Assembly (NCBI RefSeq): GCF_013317235.1
Contig: NZ_WLCM01000004.1
Location: 219,088-283,087 of the forward strand
Origin: Leisingera sp. ANG59
GTDB lineage: Bacteria > Pseudomonadota > Alphaproteobacteria > Rhodobacterales > Rhodobacteraceae
Length of the DNA stretch: 64,000 bases
Direction of reading: 5' to 3'
A program made the translations under genes and the position numbers. Numbering within the stretch: the first letter of the stretch is position 1; each line of letters opens with the position of its first letter. A model generated the notes under the pieces. The model had not been told where the DNA came from and searched no databases. It saw only the letters and a program-made list of their open reading frames with translations. Below are positions 32,262 through 41,698 of this stretch, piece after piece.

Positions 32262-33866
32262 TTACTCCTGGCCCGGAGCGGATCCGGTGATTTCGATTTC
32301 GACGATGGAAGGGGTACCGCTGCGGCTGGCCTCGCTGACGGCTGCTGCAACCGCCTGCGGTTCCATCGGGACGCGGGTGTAGGGAATGCCGAAGGAGGCA
32401 GCGGCGGGGCCGAACTCCGGCGGAGCAGGGTCGCAACCGACCACTGGGACGTCCACGGCCTCCATTGAGGAAGCGATCTCTCCGTAACCGCGGTTGTTCC
32501 AGATGATGAAGGTGATGGGCAGGTTTTCATCCGCCGCGGCCATCATCTCTGGCAGGGAAAACTGTGCGCCGCCATCGCCGGCGATGCAGAGGACATGCGC
32601 GGAAGGATCGGCAATCGAGGCGCCGATGGCGGCGGGGATGCCATAGCCCAACGCACCGTAGCCGGTGGCTGCGTTGAACCAGCCGCCGGGGCGGTCGTGG
32701 TCATAGAAGAGATTGCCGGCATAGATCGGCTGGGTGGAGTCGCCCACCATCAGGGCATTGGGCACCGCATCGCGCATTGCGTTTAGAACTGCCACTTGCT
32801 GGCGGTAGTCCGGGCCGATTTCTTCAAGGGCGGCGGTGCGTGTGCTTGCGGCGCGCTGAGGACCCCGGCTTTGCTTAGTTGCTGACGGGAGAGAGGAGAG
32901 CAATGCAGCCACCGCGTCCGCGCTGCGGGCGTGGATGGAAAGCTCAGTCTCGTGGCGAGCCAGCTGGTCTTTGCAGATGTCGACCCGGATCAGCCCGGCC
33001 ATGGCTGCCATGCTGCCAGTGGTGTACATATCGTAGTCCGTCGGCCCCAGCTCCGTTCCCAAAGCCAGCACGCAATCGGCCTCCTCGATGAGCGCCCGGA
33101 CGGCTTGCAGGCTGGGGCTGGCCGGAACGGTCAGCGGGTGGGCGTGCATCAACCCGCGGGCGTTGACGGTTTGCACTACCGGGGCGTCAAGGCGTTCCGC
33201 GAGCGTCTGGAGGCTCGCGCTGGCATTCTTGGCACCGCCGCCGGCCAGGATCACCACTTTGCCCGCTTTGGACAGGCGGTCCGCGGCGTCGGAGATCTGG
33301 CCAGGGTCAAGCTGTGGCCGGGCGGCGGCGGGGGATGCCGGTCCGTCCTGAGACGCAGTGCCCGCCACGTCCAGCGGGATCTCGATGTGGGTTGGGCCGG
33401 GACGGCCGGCCGAGAAAGGGGTAAAAACGCGGTCCAACGCGGCTTCCAGCACCTCAGGCCGGGCGACGTGTTCGGAAGCCAGCGCCACGGTCTTGGCTAG
33501 CGCGTGCTGGTCGGGCAGCTCATGCAGGTGGCCGTGGCCCTTGCCGAGCGTATTGCTTGCGTTGACACCGGACACCACCAGCATCGGCACCGAATCCGCG
33601 CGGGCCTGGGCCATCGGGGTCAGCGTGTTGGTGAGGCCGGGGCCGGTGATGACAAAGGCCACACCCGGCTGGCCGGACACCCTGGCATAGCCGTCGGCCA
33701 TGAAGCCCGCGCCCTGCTCGTGACGGGGTGTAACGTGGCGAATGCCGGAGGCGGCCAGGCCGCGGTAAAGCTCTACCGTGTGCACGCCGGGGATGCCAAA
33801 CACGCAGGAAACGCCGCGCGCCTCCAGCCCAGCGACCAGGGCTTCGCCAACTGTCTTGCGGGTCAT
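32262..33866 (-). CDS. aruI: Thiamine-dependent 5-guanidino-2-oxopentanoate decarboxylase
   Basis: 534 residues. ThDP enzyme of the acetolactate-synthase superfamily: N-terminal VFGIPGVHTVELYRGL and the catalytic Glu in TPRHEQGAGFMADGYAR, and C-terminal ThDP-binding IAGDGGAQFSLPEMM...NNRGYG. HEQGAGF and the neighbouring arginine transaminase identify it as AruI, which decarboxylates 2-ketoarginine to 4-guanidinobutyraldehyde in the arginine transaminase pathway. Start overlaps the aruH stop (ATGA). The next enzymes of the classical route, guanidinobutyraldehyde dehydrogenase and guanidinobutyrase, are not adjacent. Confidence 0.88.
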   Translation of the reverse strand: MTRKTVGEALVAGLEARGVSCVFGIPGVHTVELYRGLAASGIRHVTPRHEQGAGFMADGYARVSGQPGVAFVITGPGLTNTLTPMAQARADSVPMLVVSGVNASNTLGKGHGHLHELPDQHALAKTVALASEHVARPEVLEAALDRVFTPFSAGRPGPTHIEIPLDVAGTASQDGPASPAAARPQLDPGQISDAADRLSKAGKVVILAGGGAKNASASLQTLAERLDAPVVQTVNARGLMHAHPLTVPASPSLQAVRALIEEADCVLALGTELGPTDYDMYTTGSMAAMAGLIRVDICKDQLARHETELSIHARSADAVAALLSSLPSATKQSRGPQRAASTRTAALEEIGPDYRQQVAVLNAMRDAVPNALMVGDSTQPIYAGNLFYDHDRPGGWFNAATGYGALGYGIPAAIGASIADPSAHVLCIAGDGGAQFSLPEMMAAADENLPITFIIWNNRGYGEIASSMEAVDVPVVGCDPAPPEFGPAAASFGIPYTRVPMEPQAVAAAVSEASRSGTPSIVEIEITGSAPGQE

Positions 33867-35047
33867 GCTGCGCCTCGTGCCTTGGAGTTCGCGTGCGCCA
33901 CGATCCGGTCGAGGGCGGCCGCAAAGCTGGTGTCATCAATTGTCAGGGCAACGCGCACCCAGTCCTTGAGGCCTTCGCCGAAGGCGGAGCCGGGCATTAC
34001 GGCAACGCCGCTGTTCAGCAGGTCCCAGGCATAGGCGTCGCCGTCCATGCCGGTTGCGGATACATTGATCAGGGCAAACATCCCGGCCTTGGGGCGGTGG
34101 ACGTGCAGCCGGGTCTCGCCATGCAGGCGCTGTTCCAGCAGGGCGGCACGGGCGGCAAAGCGGGACGCCATGCCCGCGGCCACCGACGAGCCCTCGCGCA
34201 CCGCCCTTTCGGTCATGTCGGCGATGAAGGGCTGGTTGCCGAACAGCATGGTTTCCGACACCGGCAGCAGGGCGGTGCAGAAGGCCTCCGGCCCGGCGCA
34301 CCAGCCGCTGCGGAAACCCGGTGCGGCGTGGGATTTTGAGATCGAGGAGACCGAGATGACCCGGTCGGCCAGTGCTGGATCGGAGAGCGGCGAGACAAAT
34401 TCCGCACCTTCAAACACCAAGTGCTCATAGACCTCGTCGGAGATGATCCAGAGGTCATGCCGCACTGCCAGCTCGCCGATTTCGCGCAAGTCCTGCGGCG
34501 TCAGGATGGCGCCGGTCGGGTTGTGCGGGGTGGTGAGCAGGATGGCGCGGCTGCGCGGGGTGATGCGGGCGGCAATATCGCTGGCCTGCATCCGGAACCC
34601 GGCTTCCGGGCGCAGCGGAACCGGCACCATGTCCGCCCCAGAGGCGCGGATCACGCCCTCGTAGGTGGCATACATCGGATCGCCTACTAGCACTTCGGTA
34701 CCGGGTTCGGCAACGCCCTGCAGCACTGCGTACAGTGCGGTCTGGGTGCCGGGGAAGCAGAGGATATTTTCCGGCCCGAAATCCCGCCCGCGGCTGGCGC
34801 TGTAGGATTCAGCCAATGCGGCGCGCAGATGCGCCTCGCCGCGGCCGTCGGAATAGCCGGTGCGGCCTGCGTGCATCGCCTGCGCAGCGGCTTCGACCAG
34901 TTCCGGCGGAGTGGGCACGTCCGGCTCGCCGATGGTCATCTCCACCAAGTCGGCACCGGCTGCGGCCATCTGCCGGGCCTTTGCGTGCACTTCCCATTTG
35001 CCGCCGCCCAGTCCGGCCAGCCGTTCAGTGATTGCTGTCAGCCTCAT
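33863..35047 (-). CDS. aruH: Arginine:pyruvate transaminase (class I PLP)
   Basis: 394 residues. Class I aminotransferase: MTIGEPDVPTPPELVEAA at the N-terminus, TPHNPTGAILTPQDL (Asn binding PLP phosphate side), ISDEVYEHLVFEG (Asp contacting the pyridine N), VSSISKSHAAPGFRSGW (Schiff-base Lys in SISKSHA) and a late Arg in WVRVALTID. Placement directly upstream of aruI and beside an arginine-type ABC transporter supports AruH, which transfers the alpha-amino group of arginine to pyruvate. Start overlaps the tetR stop by four bases, so the regulator leads the same transcript. Confidence 0.88.
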   Translation of the reverse strand: MRLTAITERLAGLGGGKWEVHAKARQMAAAGADLVEMTIGEPDVPTPPELVEAAAQAMHAGRTGYSDGRGEAHLRAALAESYSASRGRDFGPENILCFPGTQTALYAVLQGVAEPGTEVLVGDPMYATYEGVIRASGADMVPVPLRPEAGFRMQASDIAARITPRSRAILLTTPHNPTGAILTPQDLREIGELAVRHDLWIISDEVYEHLVFEGAEFVSPLSDPALADRVISVSSISKSHAAPGFRSGWCAGPEAFCTALLPVSETMLFGNQPFIADMTERAVREGSSVAAGMASRFAARAALLEQRLHGETRLHVHRPKAGMFALINVSATGMDGDAYAWDLLNSGVAVMPGSAFGEGLKDWVRVALTIDDTSFAAALDRIVAHANSKARGAA

Positions 35048-35691
35048 GTCTTTTCAGCCTCCTGCTCCAAATTCAAACCTGTGATTGCGGCAACCGACTG
35101 CCGTCCGATGTCTGCCAGTTCACCCGGCGCAAAGGCGTCCGGAAGGGCGCCGCCCTCCAGCCACAGCCCGTCGATCACCGCGTTGCAGGCAATCGCCAGC
35201 TGCCGCAGCCGGGCCGGAGCGGCGGGGCGGCCAGCTTCTTCCAGCGCGGCGGCGATCAGCCCCTCCAGAAAGTCGCGGAAATAGGCATAGGTGCGTTCGT
35301 GCGTGGCCTTCATCTGCGGGTCTTGCTGCACCTTGTTGAGGAAACTGGCCCAGAGCGCGATGGACCGCGGATCCACAACCGGCGGCGTCAGCGAGGCATT
35401 CACAAAGGCGGTGAGCCTGGCCAGTGCTGTACCGTCCACCCCCGCCGCGGGGGCAAATGTCTGATCGGTCATGGCGGTCATGTGGTGCTCGTAGGCGGCG
35501 ATGATCAGCTCTTCCTTGGAGCTGAAGTAATGCCGGATCAGCCCCTGGGTGACGTCGGCGCGCTGGGCAATGCCCCGCACCGTGGCGCCGCGCACGCCGT
35601 TCTCCGCCACCAGTTCCAGCGTGGCGAGAATCAGCGCTTCCTTCCGCGCCTTGGCGGATTCGCGTTTGAATTTGCGGCGCTCGTCGGTCAC
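35044..35691 (-). CDS. TetR-family regulator of the arginine genes
   Basis: 215 residues from GTG 35691, chosen because AGGAG lies five bases before it; the upstream ATG at 35736 would place the N-terminus inside the palindrome 35721-35740. Helix-turn-helix GVRGATVRGIAQRADVTQG and LIRHYFSSKEELIIAAYEHH is of the BetI-like TetR type; the rest is the ligand-binding helical domain. It is the first gene of the tetR-aruH-aruI-DDAH operon and diverges from an amino-acid ABC operon. The palindrome between them probably lets it control both. Confidence 0.85.
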   Translation of the reverse strand: MTDERRKFKRESAKARKEALILATLELVAENGVRGATVRGIAQRADVTQGLIRHYFSSKEELIIAAYEHHMTAMTDQTFAPAAGVDGTALARLTAFVNASLTPPVVDPRSIALWASFLNKVQQDPQMKATHERTYAYFRDFLEGLIAAALEEAGRPAAPARLRQLAIACNAVIDGLWLEGGALPDAFAPGELADIGRQSVAAITGLNLEQEAEKT

Positions 35692-35720
35692 CTCAGCTCC
35701 TGTTTTTGTGCTGGCGGAAA

Positions 35721-35740
35721 AATTATACACTTGCATAATT
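35721..35740. promoter_or_regulatory. AATTAT-N8-ATAATT operator between tetR and ABC operon
   Basis: A perfect 6-bp dyad with 8-base spacer sits in the AT-rich centre of the divergent intergenic region, in GC-rich surroundings. Size and position are those of a TetR operator. It overlaps plausible -10 regions of both directions. Confidence 0.6.
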
Positions 35741-35788
35741 ACTCGAGTCGCGGCTTACTGCAATCGGAAAATTCGGGAAGACGCAAAG

Positions 35789-36586
35789 ATGGACACAGCC
35801 GCAGCAGCCGCATCAGCTCCGGAAGCCGATACGCGCCGGGAGGCGATCCGGGTCGAGGATCTGCACAAGTCGTTCGGCAATCTGGAAGTGCTGAAGGGCG
35901 TGGATCTGACTGCGCATCAGGGGGATGTGGTGGCGATCATCGGCGGCTCCGGTTCCGGCAAATCCACCATGCTGCGCTGCATCAATTTCCTGGAGACACC
36001 GAGTTCCGGCAAGATCGTGATCGGCGGTGAGGAAGTTGCGATGCGGAGTGACGGCAGCCCGGCAAATCAGAAGCAGATCGAGCGCATCCGGACCAAGCTG
36101 GCGATGGTGTTCCAGCAGTTCAACCTGTGGACACACCGCACGCTGCTGGAAAACGTGATCGAGGTGCCGGTGCATGTGCTGAAAGTGCCCAAGGCCGAGG
36201 CCGTCGCGCGGGCGCATGAGCTGCTGAACCGGGTGGGTCTGGGCGGCAAGGAGGGCACTTATCCTGCCTATCTGTCCGGCGGCCAGCAGCAGCGGGCGGC
36301 GATTGCCCGCGCGCTGGCGGTGGACCCGTCGGCGATGTTGTTTGATGAACCGACCTCCGCGCTGGACCCGGAACTGGTGGGCGAGGTGCTGACGGTGATC
36401 CGCGATCTGGCCGCCGAGGGGCGCACCATGCTGCTGGTGACCCATGAGATGAAATTCGCCCGCGAAGTCGCGAACCACGTTGTCTACCTTTACCAGGGCC
36501 GCATCGAAGAGCAGGGGCCGCCTGCCGAGGTCTTTGGCAATCCGCAATCAGACCGGCTGAAGCAATTCCTGAGCTCGGTCGCCTGA
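35789..36586 (+). CDS. ATPase of polar amino-acid (arginine-type) ABC importer
   Basis: 265 residues from ATG 35789; an in-frame start at 35549 would extend back into the tetR gene. Walker A GGSGSGKST, Q-loop in MVFQQFNLW, signature LSGGQQQR, Walker B AMLFDEPTSALD and switch His in VTHEMKF. The sequence is close to HisP/AotP/GlnQ, including the family-typical insertion ANQKQIERIRTKLAMVFQ. It is the first gene of the order ATPase, receptor, permease, permease. The divergent arginine transaminase operon makes arginine or methylated arginine a likely substrate. Confidence 0.92.
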   Translation: MDTAAAAASAPEADTRREAIRVEDLHKSFGNLEVLKGVDLTAHQGDVVAIIGGSGSGKSTMLRCINFLETPSSGKIVIGGEEVAMRSDGSPANQKQIERIRTKLAMVFQQFNLWTHRTLLENVIEVPVHVLKVPKAEAVARAHELLNRVGLGGKEGTYPAYLSGGQQQRAAIARALAVDPSAMLFDEPTSALDPELVGEVLTVIRDLAAEGRTMLLVTHEMKFAREVANHVVYLYQGRIEEQGPPAEVFGNPQSDRLKQFLSSVA

Positions 36587-36625
36587 TCCACTACCACCAA
36601 AATAAAAACCAACTGGGAGAAGAAG

Positions 36626-37390
36626 ATGAAACTGAAAGCATTGCTTGCCGCGGCAACCGCGGCTGCCGCTCTGTCCGCTGGCGCGGCTGCTGCTGAACAG
36701 GTGAAAATCGGCATCGCTGCCGAACCCTATCCGCCGTTTGCGTCGCTCGACAACTCCGGCAACTGGGTCGGCTGGGAGGTCGAGGTGATTGGCGCTGTCT
36801 GCGCCGCGGCTGAACTGGACTGCGTGATCACGCCGGTGGCCTGGGACGGCATCATTCCGTCGCTGACCGGCCAGCAGATCGACGCCATTATGGCCTCCAT
36901 GTCGATCACCGAGGAACGGATGAAGACAATCGATTTCTCCGATCCCTATTACAACACCCCGGCGGTGATCGTGGCGGACAAGTCGATGGACATTGCGCCG
37001 ACGCCGGAATCTCTGGCGGGCAAGATTGTCGGCATCCAGGCCTCGACCATCCACCAAGCCTATGCGCAGGAATACTTCAAGGATGCCGAGCTGAAGGTCT
37101 ATCAGACCCAGGATGAGGCAAACCAGGACCTGTTTGCCGGCCGCATTGACGCGACCCAGGCGGACAGCATCGCGATGGCGGATTTCGTCAACTCCGGCAA
37201 CGGCGGCTGCTGTGAGATCAAGGGCGCGGTGGCGGATGACCCGGCAATTCTGGGCCGCGGGGTCGGCGCTGGCGTGCGCAAGGGCGACGACGCACTGCGC
37301 GAGGCGTTGAACAAGGGCATCGCGGCGATCCTGGCCGACGGCACCCATGAGAAGATCACTGCCAAATACTTCACCACCAGCATCTACTAA
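36626..37390 (+). CDS. Periplasmic receptor of polar amino-acid ABC importer
   Basis: 254 residues, CTGGGAGAAG before ATG. Signal peptide about 1-23 (AAATAAAALSAGAAAAEQ). The mature part has the family-3 receptor pattern: YPPFASLDNSGNWVGWEVEV, WDGIIPSLTGQQIDAIMASMSITEERMKTIDFSDPYY. These regions bind the alpha-amino and carboxyl groups of polar amino acids. A CC pair (GGCCEIKG) in the second lobe can form or disturb a disulfide. It is probably the arginine/ornithine-type receptor (ArgT/AotJ-like); ligand inferred from the neighbouring aru genes. Confidence 0.9.
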   Translation: MKLKALLAAATAAAALSAGAAAAEQVKIGIAAEPYPPFASLDNSGNWVGWEVEVIGAVCAAAELDCVITPVAWDGIIPSLTGQQIDAIMASMSITEERMKTIDFSDPYYNTPAVIVADKSMDIAPTPESLAGKIVGIQASTIHQAYAQEYFKDAELKVYQTQDEANQDLFAGRIDATQADSIAMADFVNSGNGGCCEIKGAVADDPAILGRGVGAGVRKGDDALREALNKGIAAILADGTHEKITAKYFTTSIY

Positions 37391-37399
37391 GGCGCTGAC

Positions 37400-38146
37400 G
37401 TGACCGGACTGCTTGAACTACTGGGCCTCGGCGCCAGCGCGGAGCTGCTGTCGCTGTCGGGCTGGGGAGGCAACCTGCTGCGCGGGCTTGCCAACTCCCT
37501 GCAGATCGCCTTCGGCGCCTTTGGGCTGGGGCTGGTGATCGGGCTGTTCGGAGCCTATGGCAAACTCTACGGCGGGAAGGTCACGCGTGATCTTCTCGCC
37601 ATCTACACCACGGTGATCCGGGCGGTGCCGGAACTGGTGCTGATCCTGATCCTCTATTACGTGGGCAGCGATATCATCAACAAGATCTCCGCCGCTATGG
37701 GCGGCGGCCGGGTCGAGATCAACGGCGTTGCGGCCGGCATCTGGGTGCTGGGCGTGGTGCAGGGGGCCTATGCCACCGAAGTGCTGCGCGGCGCCATCAA
37801 GGCGGTGCCGACGGGCCAGATCGAGGCGGCGAAATCCTATGGCATGCCGGCCTTCATGATCATGCGCCGGGTGACGATCCCGGCGATGATGAGCTTTGCG
37901 GTGCCGGGGCTGGCGAACCTGTGGCTGATCGCCACCAAGGACACCGCGCTTTTGGCGGTGGTCGGCTTCAATGAGCTGACGTTGGAAACCCGCCAGGCAG
38001 CCAGCAGCACGCGGGCCTATTTCACCTTTTTTCTGGCGGCCGGGTTCCTGTACCTGATGGTGACGCTGTGCTCCGGCGCGGTCTTTGCCCGGGTTGAGAA
38101 ATGGGCACGGCGCGGCCAGCCCTCGCTGAAGGGGGGGGCGCGATGA
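37400..38146 (+). CDS. ABC importer permease, HisQ-like
   Basis: 248 residues, GTG start at 37400, nine bases after the receptor stop. Five or so hydrophobic helices; N-terminal NLLRGLANSLQIAFGAFGLG is the usual start of HisQ/HisM permeases, and the EAA loop is present (GQIEAAKSYGMPAFMIMRRVTIPAMM). It pairs with the next permease to form the membrane channel. The end shares ATGA with the next gene. Confidence 0.9.
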   Translation: MTGLLELLGLGASAELLSLSGWGGNLLRGLANSLQIAFGAFGLGLVIGLFGAYGKLYGGKVTRDLLAIYTTVIRAVPELVLILILYYVGSDIINKISAAMGGGRVEINGVAAGIWVLGVVQGAYATEVLRGAIKAVPTGQIEAAKSYGMPAFMIMRRVTIPAMMSFAVPGLANLWLIATKDTALLAVVGFNELTLETRQAASSTRAYFTFFLAAGFLYLMVTLCSGAVFARVEKWARRGQPSLKGGAR

Positions 38147-38904
38147 TCAGCCTGAAAGACCTGATGCAGCCGCACCGCGTCGTGATGATGCTGGTGTTCG
38201 CGGGTATCGTGATCTGGTGCGCCATTGCGCTGCGCTGGGACTGGATACCGAAATACGCGCCGCTGGCGCTGGAGGGCCTGTGGGCCACAGTGTGGATCCT
38301 GGCCGTCTCGACTTTCCTCGGCTTCCTGCTGGCGGTGCCGCTGGGATTGGCGCAGGCGGTGGGACCCTGGTACCTGTCGATCCCGGCGCGCACCTTCTGC
38401 ACCATCATCCGCGGCACGCCGCTGCTACTGCAGATCTGGCTGCTCTATTACGGGCTGGGGTCTCTGTTTCCGCAGTTTCCCTGGATCCGCTCCTCTGAGC
38501 TGTGGCCCTACCTGCGGCAGGCCTGGCCCTACGCGGTGCTGGCGCTGACCCTGTCTTATGCGGGCTATGAGGGGGAGGTGATGCGCGGCGCATTTTCCGG
38601 CGTGGCCAAAGGGCAGCTGGAGGCCGCGAAATCCTTTGGCATGCCGCGCTTCACTATGTTCCGGCGGATCTGGCTACCGCAGGCGGTGCGCAACGTGCTG
38701 CCGACCCTGGGCGGCGAAACCATACTGCAACTGAAAGCGACGCCGCTGGTTGCGACGATCACGGTGATGGAAATCTACGCGGTTTCCTCACGCGTCCGGG
38801 CCGATACATTCATCGTTTATGAGCCGCTGTTGCTTCTGGCGCTTGTCTATATGGGCATCGCAGGCGTGATTTCCCTGGCCTTCCGGCGTCTGGAGAAAGG
38901 CTGA
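38143..38904 (+). CDS. ABC importer permease, HisM-like
   Basis: 253 residues from ATG 38143 overlapping the previous stop. LEGLWATVWILAVSTFLGFLL and the EAA loop GQLEAAKSFGMPRFTMFRRIWLPQAV are those of the HisM partner. Five to six transmembrane helices. It is the last gene of the importer operon. The following 138 bases lead into the nos cluster without a clear terminator. Confidence 0.9.
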   Translation: MISLKDLMQPHRVVMMLVFAGIVIWCAIALRWDWIPKYAPLALEGLWATVWILAVSTFLGFLLAVPLGLAQAVGPWYLSIPARTFCTIIRGTPLLLQIWLLYYGLGSLFPQFPWIRSSELWPYLRQAWPYAVLALTLSYAGYEGEVMRGAFSGVAKGQLEAAKSFGMPRFTMFRRIWLPQAVRNVLPTLGGETILQLKATPLVATITVMEIYAVSSRVRADTFIVYEPLLLLALVYMGIAGVISLAFRRLEKG

Positions 38905-38966
38905 AACGGCGGGTGTTTAGCTTGTGTTCCGGTCCAAAGGAAGTTGGTCCGGAATTTCCGATTTAT

Positions 38967-38980
38967 CTGACATACATCAA
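38967..38980 (+). promoter_or_regulatory. FNR/Nnr-type box upstream of nosC
   Basis: CTGAC-ATAC-ATCAA differs by one base from the TTGAC/T-N4-ATCAA consensus of FNR/CRP-family oxygen- and nitric-oxide-responsive regulators that control nos genes in denitrifiers. It is 62 bases before the nosC ATG, at a distance fitting activation. Confidence 0.55.
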
Positions 38981-39042
38981 ATAACGGCACTGATGTTCCC
39001 AGTAGTGTCGGCGGCGAATGCAGCAAGAGAATCTTGTAACAG

Positions 39043-39507
39043 ATGCCGCGCACCCTTTTCATATCTTCCGCTTGCCGCGCCGGCCTTTTCCGGCGGCTGG
39101 CGGGGCTGTGCGCGGTTTTCTTGCTGGCACTGCAAGTGGCCTTTCCCGGTGCGGGGCAGGCGGCGAGCGGTGGTGAGTGGATAGAGATCTGCGGCGAGTT
39201 TGGGGTAGTAGAAATCCAGATCGCTGGCGAAGACAGCGACGAGGGGCAGGGTTGCCCCAAATGCAGCACCTGCGCCCTTTGCGCGGCTGAGACTGGGGCC
39301 GAGGCGGCAGGCATTCATTCAGCTGGCGTGAGCCGGGCGGCAGACTGCTCTGTGCTGCTGCCTGCGGGCACCGCGGTGCAGCCTAACCCGGCACAATACT
39401 GGCACGATGGCCGCGGGCCCCCGCTGGTCAAAGAGATAGAATCCGAACGCGCATTTCGCGCGTCCGTGGCAGCCACTCAGAATAAGGGAGAGGCGCCATG
39501 GTCCTGA
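39043..39507 (+). CDS. nosC: NosC-like small Cys-rich protein
   Basis: 154 residues, overlapping the nosR start by ten bases. Position directly before nosR, a signal/anchor segment (LAGLCAVFLLALQVAFPGAG) and the cluster CPKCSTCALC (C-x2-C-x2-C-x2-C) match NosC of the Paracoccus nosCRZDFYLX cluster, a protein of unknown role. The sequence is otherwise DUF2946-like, as is the head gene of the copper cluster at 3034. A metal- or haem-related function is an inference from the cysteines. It has only a weak ribosome site, so the exact start is less certain. Confidence 0.72.
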   Translation: MPRTLFISSACRAGLFRRLAGLCAVFLLALQVAFPGAGQAASGGEWIEICGEFGVVEIQIAGEDSDEGQGCPKCSTCALCAAETGAEAAGIHSAGVSRAADCSVLLPAGTAVQPNPAQYWHDGRGPPLVKEIESERAFRASVAATQNKGEAPWS

Positions 39508-41687
39508 CACGCGCCTTCCGGGGCTGGCTGACAGCCCTTGTGATAACCATCGCCGCTGCAATTGCCGCGGCGGCTGAGGCCGACAGCCTCGATTCCTTCC
39601 TGACAGAATTGACACCTGCTGACCTAGTGCCCGGCGCCGAGGCGTTTGGCCCGGTGCGCACGGATGTGCCGGTGGCACCGGTGCTGAAGGCGGGCGAGAC
39701 CGTTGCCTTTGCCTTCCTGACCTCAGATTTTGTCGGGACCACCGGCTACAGCGGGAAGCCGATCCATGTGGTGGCCGCAATTGACACCGATGCGGTGCTG
39801 ACAGGCGTGAAGCTGGTTAAGCACTCTGAGCCGATCGTGCTGATCGGGATTCCCAATTCCAAGATGGTCAAGCTGACCGAGAGCTATGCGGGTCTCGACC
39901 TGAAGGCCGAGGCGGCGGCGGGCGGCGATGCCCATGACCTCGACATCATCTCGGGCGCGACGGTGACGATCATGGTGATCGACGACAGCCTGGTGCGGGC
40001 AGGCATCAAGGTCGCCCGCGCGCTGGGCCTGGGCGGTCTGTCACCGGTGCAGGCGGACGGTCCGAAACGCGAGGTGGATATGACCCGCGAGGAAGTCGCG
40101 GACTGGACTACGCTGGCGGGCGACGGCTCTGTGCGGCGGATGACGCTGGACGTGGGACAGATCAACGCGGCCTTTGAGGCCAGTGGCGACCAGCGCGCGA
40201 TCAAGCGGCCAGAGCCGGGAGCGCCGGACGACACTTTCGTCGACATGCATATGGCGCTGGTTTCTGTGCCCTCCATAGGCAAGTCGCTGCTGGGCGAAGC
40301 GGAGTACCAGAACCTCAAGGCCTGGCTGGACAAGGACGAGCACGCCATCCTGGTGCTGGGGCGCGGCAGCTACAGCTTCAAGGGTTCGGGCTATGTGCGC
40401 GGCGGCATTTTCGACCGCATCCAGATGATCCAGGGCGATGCCTCGGTGCGCTTCTTCGACCGCCAGCACAAGCGGCTGGGCGGGTTGGCGACGGCGGACA
40501 GCCCGAGTTTCGCTGAGCTGGACCTGTTCAAGATCCCGGCCGATGCGGAGTTCGACCCGGCCGAACCCTTCCGCCTGCAATTGCTGGTGCAGCGGTCGGT
40601 GGGTGCGCTGGAGCGGGCGTTCCTGACCTTTGATCTGGGCTACAAGCTGCCGGAGCAATATCTGCTGCCCGCCGCGCCTGCGCCCAAGGTGGTGGAGGAT
40701 GACACGAGCGAGGCCGCCGCCAAGGCCGCCCTGTGGCAGCGGATCTGGAAAGACCGCACTGTCGAGATCGGAGTGCTGGGCGTGATGCTGCTGGTGCTGA
40801 CGGGGGTGTTCTTCTTCCAGTTCCAGGCGACTGTGAATGCGCGCAGCTTCTACTGGTTCCGGATCGGCTATCTGACGGTCACCCTGCTGTTCCTGGGCTG
40901 GTACGCCAATGCGCAACTGAGCGTGGTGAACCTGATGGCGCTGGCGGGATCCTTGCGCAGCGGCTTTTCCTGGGATGCGTTCCTGCTGGACCCGCTGGTG
41001 TTCATCCAATGGTTTGCCGTTGCCGCCGCGCTGCTGTTCTGGGGCCGCGGTGCCTATTGCGGCTGGCTGTGCCCGTTCGGCGCGCTGCAGGAGCTGACCA
41101 ACAAGATCGCCCGCGCATTCAAGGTGCCGCAGATCACCTTGCCGTGGGGCCTGCATGAACGCCTGTGGCCTGCGAAATACATGATCTTCCTTGGTCTGTT
41201 CGGCGTCTCGATAGTGTCGATCCCGCTGGCCGAAACTTATGCCGAGGTGGAGCCGTTCAAGACCGCGATCATCCTGAAGTTCGTGCGCGACTGGCCGTTT
41301 GTGGTCTTTGCAGTGCTGCTGCTGCTGGCCGGGCTGTTCATCGAGCGTTTCTACTGCCGCTACATGTGCCCGCTGGGCGCGGCGCTGGCGATCCCGGCGC
41401 GGGTGCGCATGTTCGACTGGCTGAAGCGCTACCACGAATGCGGCCACCCCTGCCAGACCTGTGCCAACGAGTGCCCGGTTCAGGCCATCCACCCCACCGG
41501 TGAGATCAACCCGAACGAATGCGTGAACTGCCTGCATTGCCAGGTTCTCTATCAATCCGAAGCCAAATGCCCGGTTGTCATCAAACAGCTGAAACGCCGG
41601 GCCAAGACCGGCAGCCCGGCCTCGGACGTCACTCTGGGCCGCCCGCCTGCCAATCACCCCAACGCGAACAGGACAAAAGTTTCCTGA
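39498..41687 (+). CDS. nosR: NosR, FMN and Fe-S electron donor to nitrous oxide reductase
   Basis: 729 residues, GGGAGAGGCGCC before ATG. A signal segment is followed by a periplasmic FMN domain (about 60-190) with SGATVT, where Thr carries covalent FMN. A second periplasmic region and five to six transmembrane helices (about 420-640) follow; they carry the two CxxxCP motifs CGWLCP and CRYMCP. The C-terminal ferredoxin-like domain has [13 protein letters not shown] and CVNCLHCQ...CP for two [4Fe-4S] clusters. NosR is required for nosZ expression and electron delivery. All motifs are intact. The flavin transferase NosX/ApbE that would load FMN is not in this window. Confidence 0.96.
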   Translation: MVLTRAFRGWLTALVITIAAAIAAAAEADSLDSFLTELTPADLVPGAEAFGPVRTDVPVAPVLKAGETVAFAFLTSDFVGTTGYSGKPIHVVAAIDTDAVLTGVKLVKHSEPIVLIGIPNSKMVKLTESYAGLDLKAEAAAGGDAHDLDIISGATVTIMVIDDSLVRAGIKVARALGLGGLSPVQADGPKREVDMTREEVADWTTLAGDGSVRRMTLDVGQINAAFEASGDQRAIKRPEPGAPDDTFVDMHMALVSVPSIGKSLLGEAEYQNLKAWLDKDEHAILVLGRGSYSFKGSGYVRGGIFDRIQMIQGDASVRFFDRQHKRLGGLATADSPSFAELDLFKIPADAEFDPAEPFRLQLLVQRSVGALERAFLTFDLGYKLPEQYLLPAAPAPKVVEDDTSEAAAKAALWQRIWKDRTVEIGVLGVMLLVLTGVFFFQFQATVNARSFYWFRIGYLTVTLLFLGWYANAQLSVVNLMALAGSLRSGFSWDAFLLDPLVFIQWFAVAAALLFWGRGAYCGWLCPFGALQELTNKIARAFKVPQITLPWGLHERLWPAKYMIFLGLFGVSIVSIPLAETYAEVEPFKTAIILKFVRDWPFVVFAVLLLLAGLFIERFYCRYMCPLGAALAIPARVRMFDWLKRYHECGHPCQTCANECPVQAIHPTGEINPNECVNCLHCQVLYQSEAKCPVVIKQLKRRAKTGSPASDVTLGRPPANHPNANRTKVS

Positions 41688-41698
41688 AGGAGGACATC

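Noticed and set aside
10099-37620. Other TGATCC occurrences (for example near 10099, 14535, 36397 and 37615) as sigma-E promoters
   Set aside because: They lie inside genes and lack CGTA at 16 bases.
40041-41657. 538-codon minus-strand frame opposite nosR
   Set aside because: Antisense shadow of a well-supported nosR gene; rich in His/Arg/Gln as expected of such frames.
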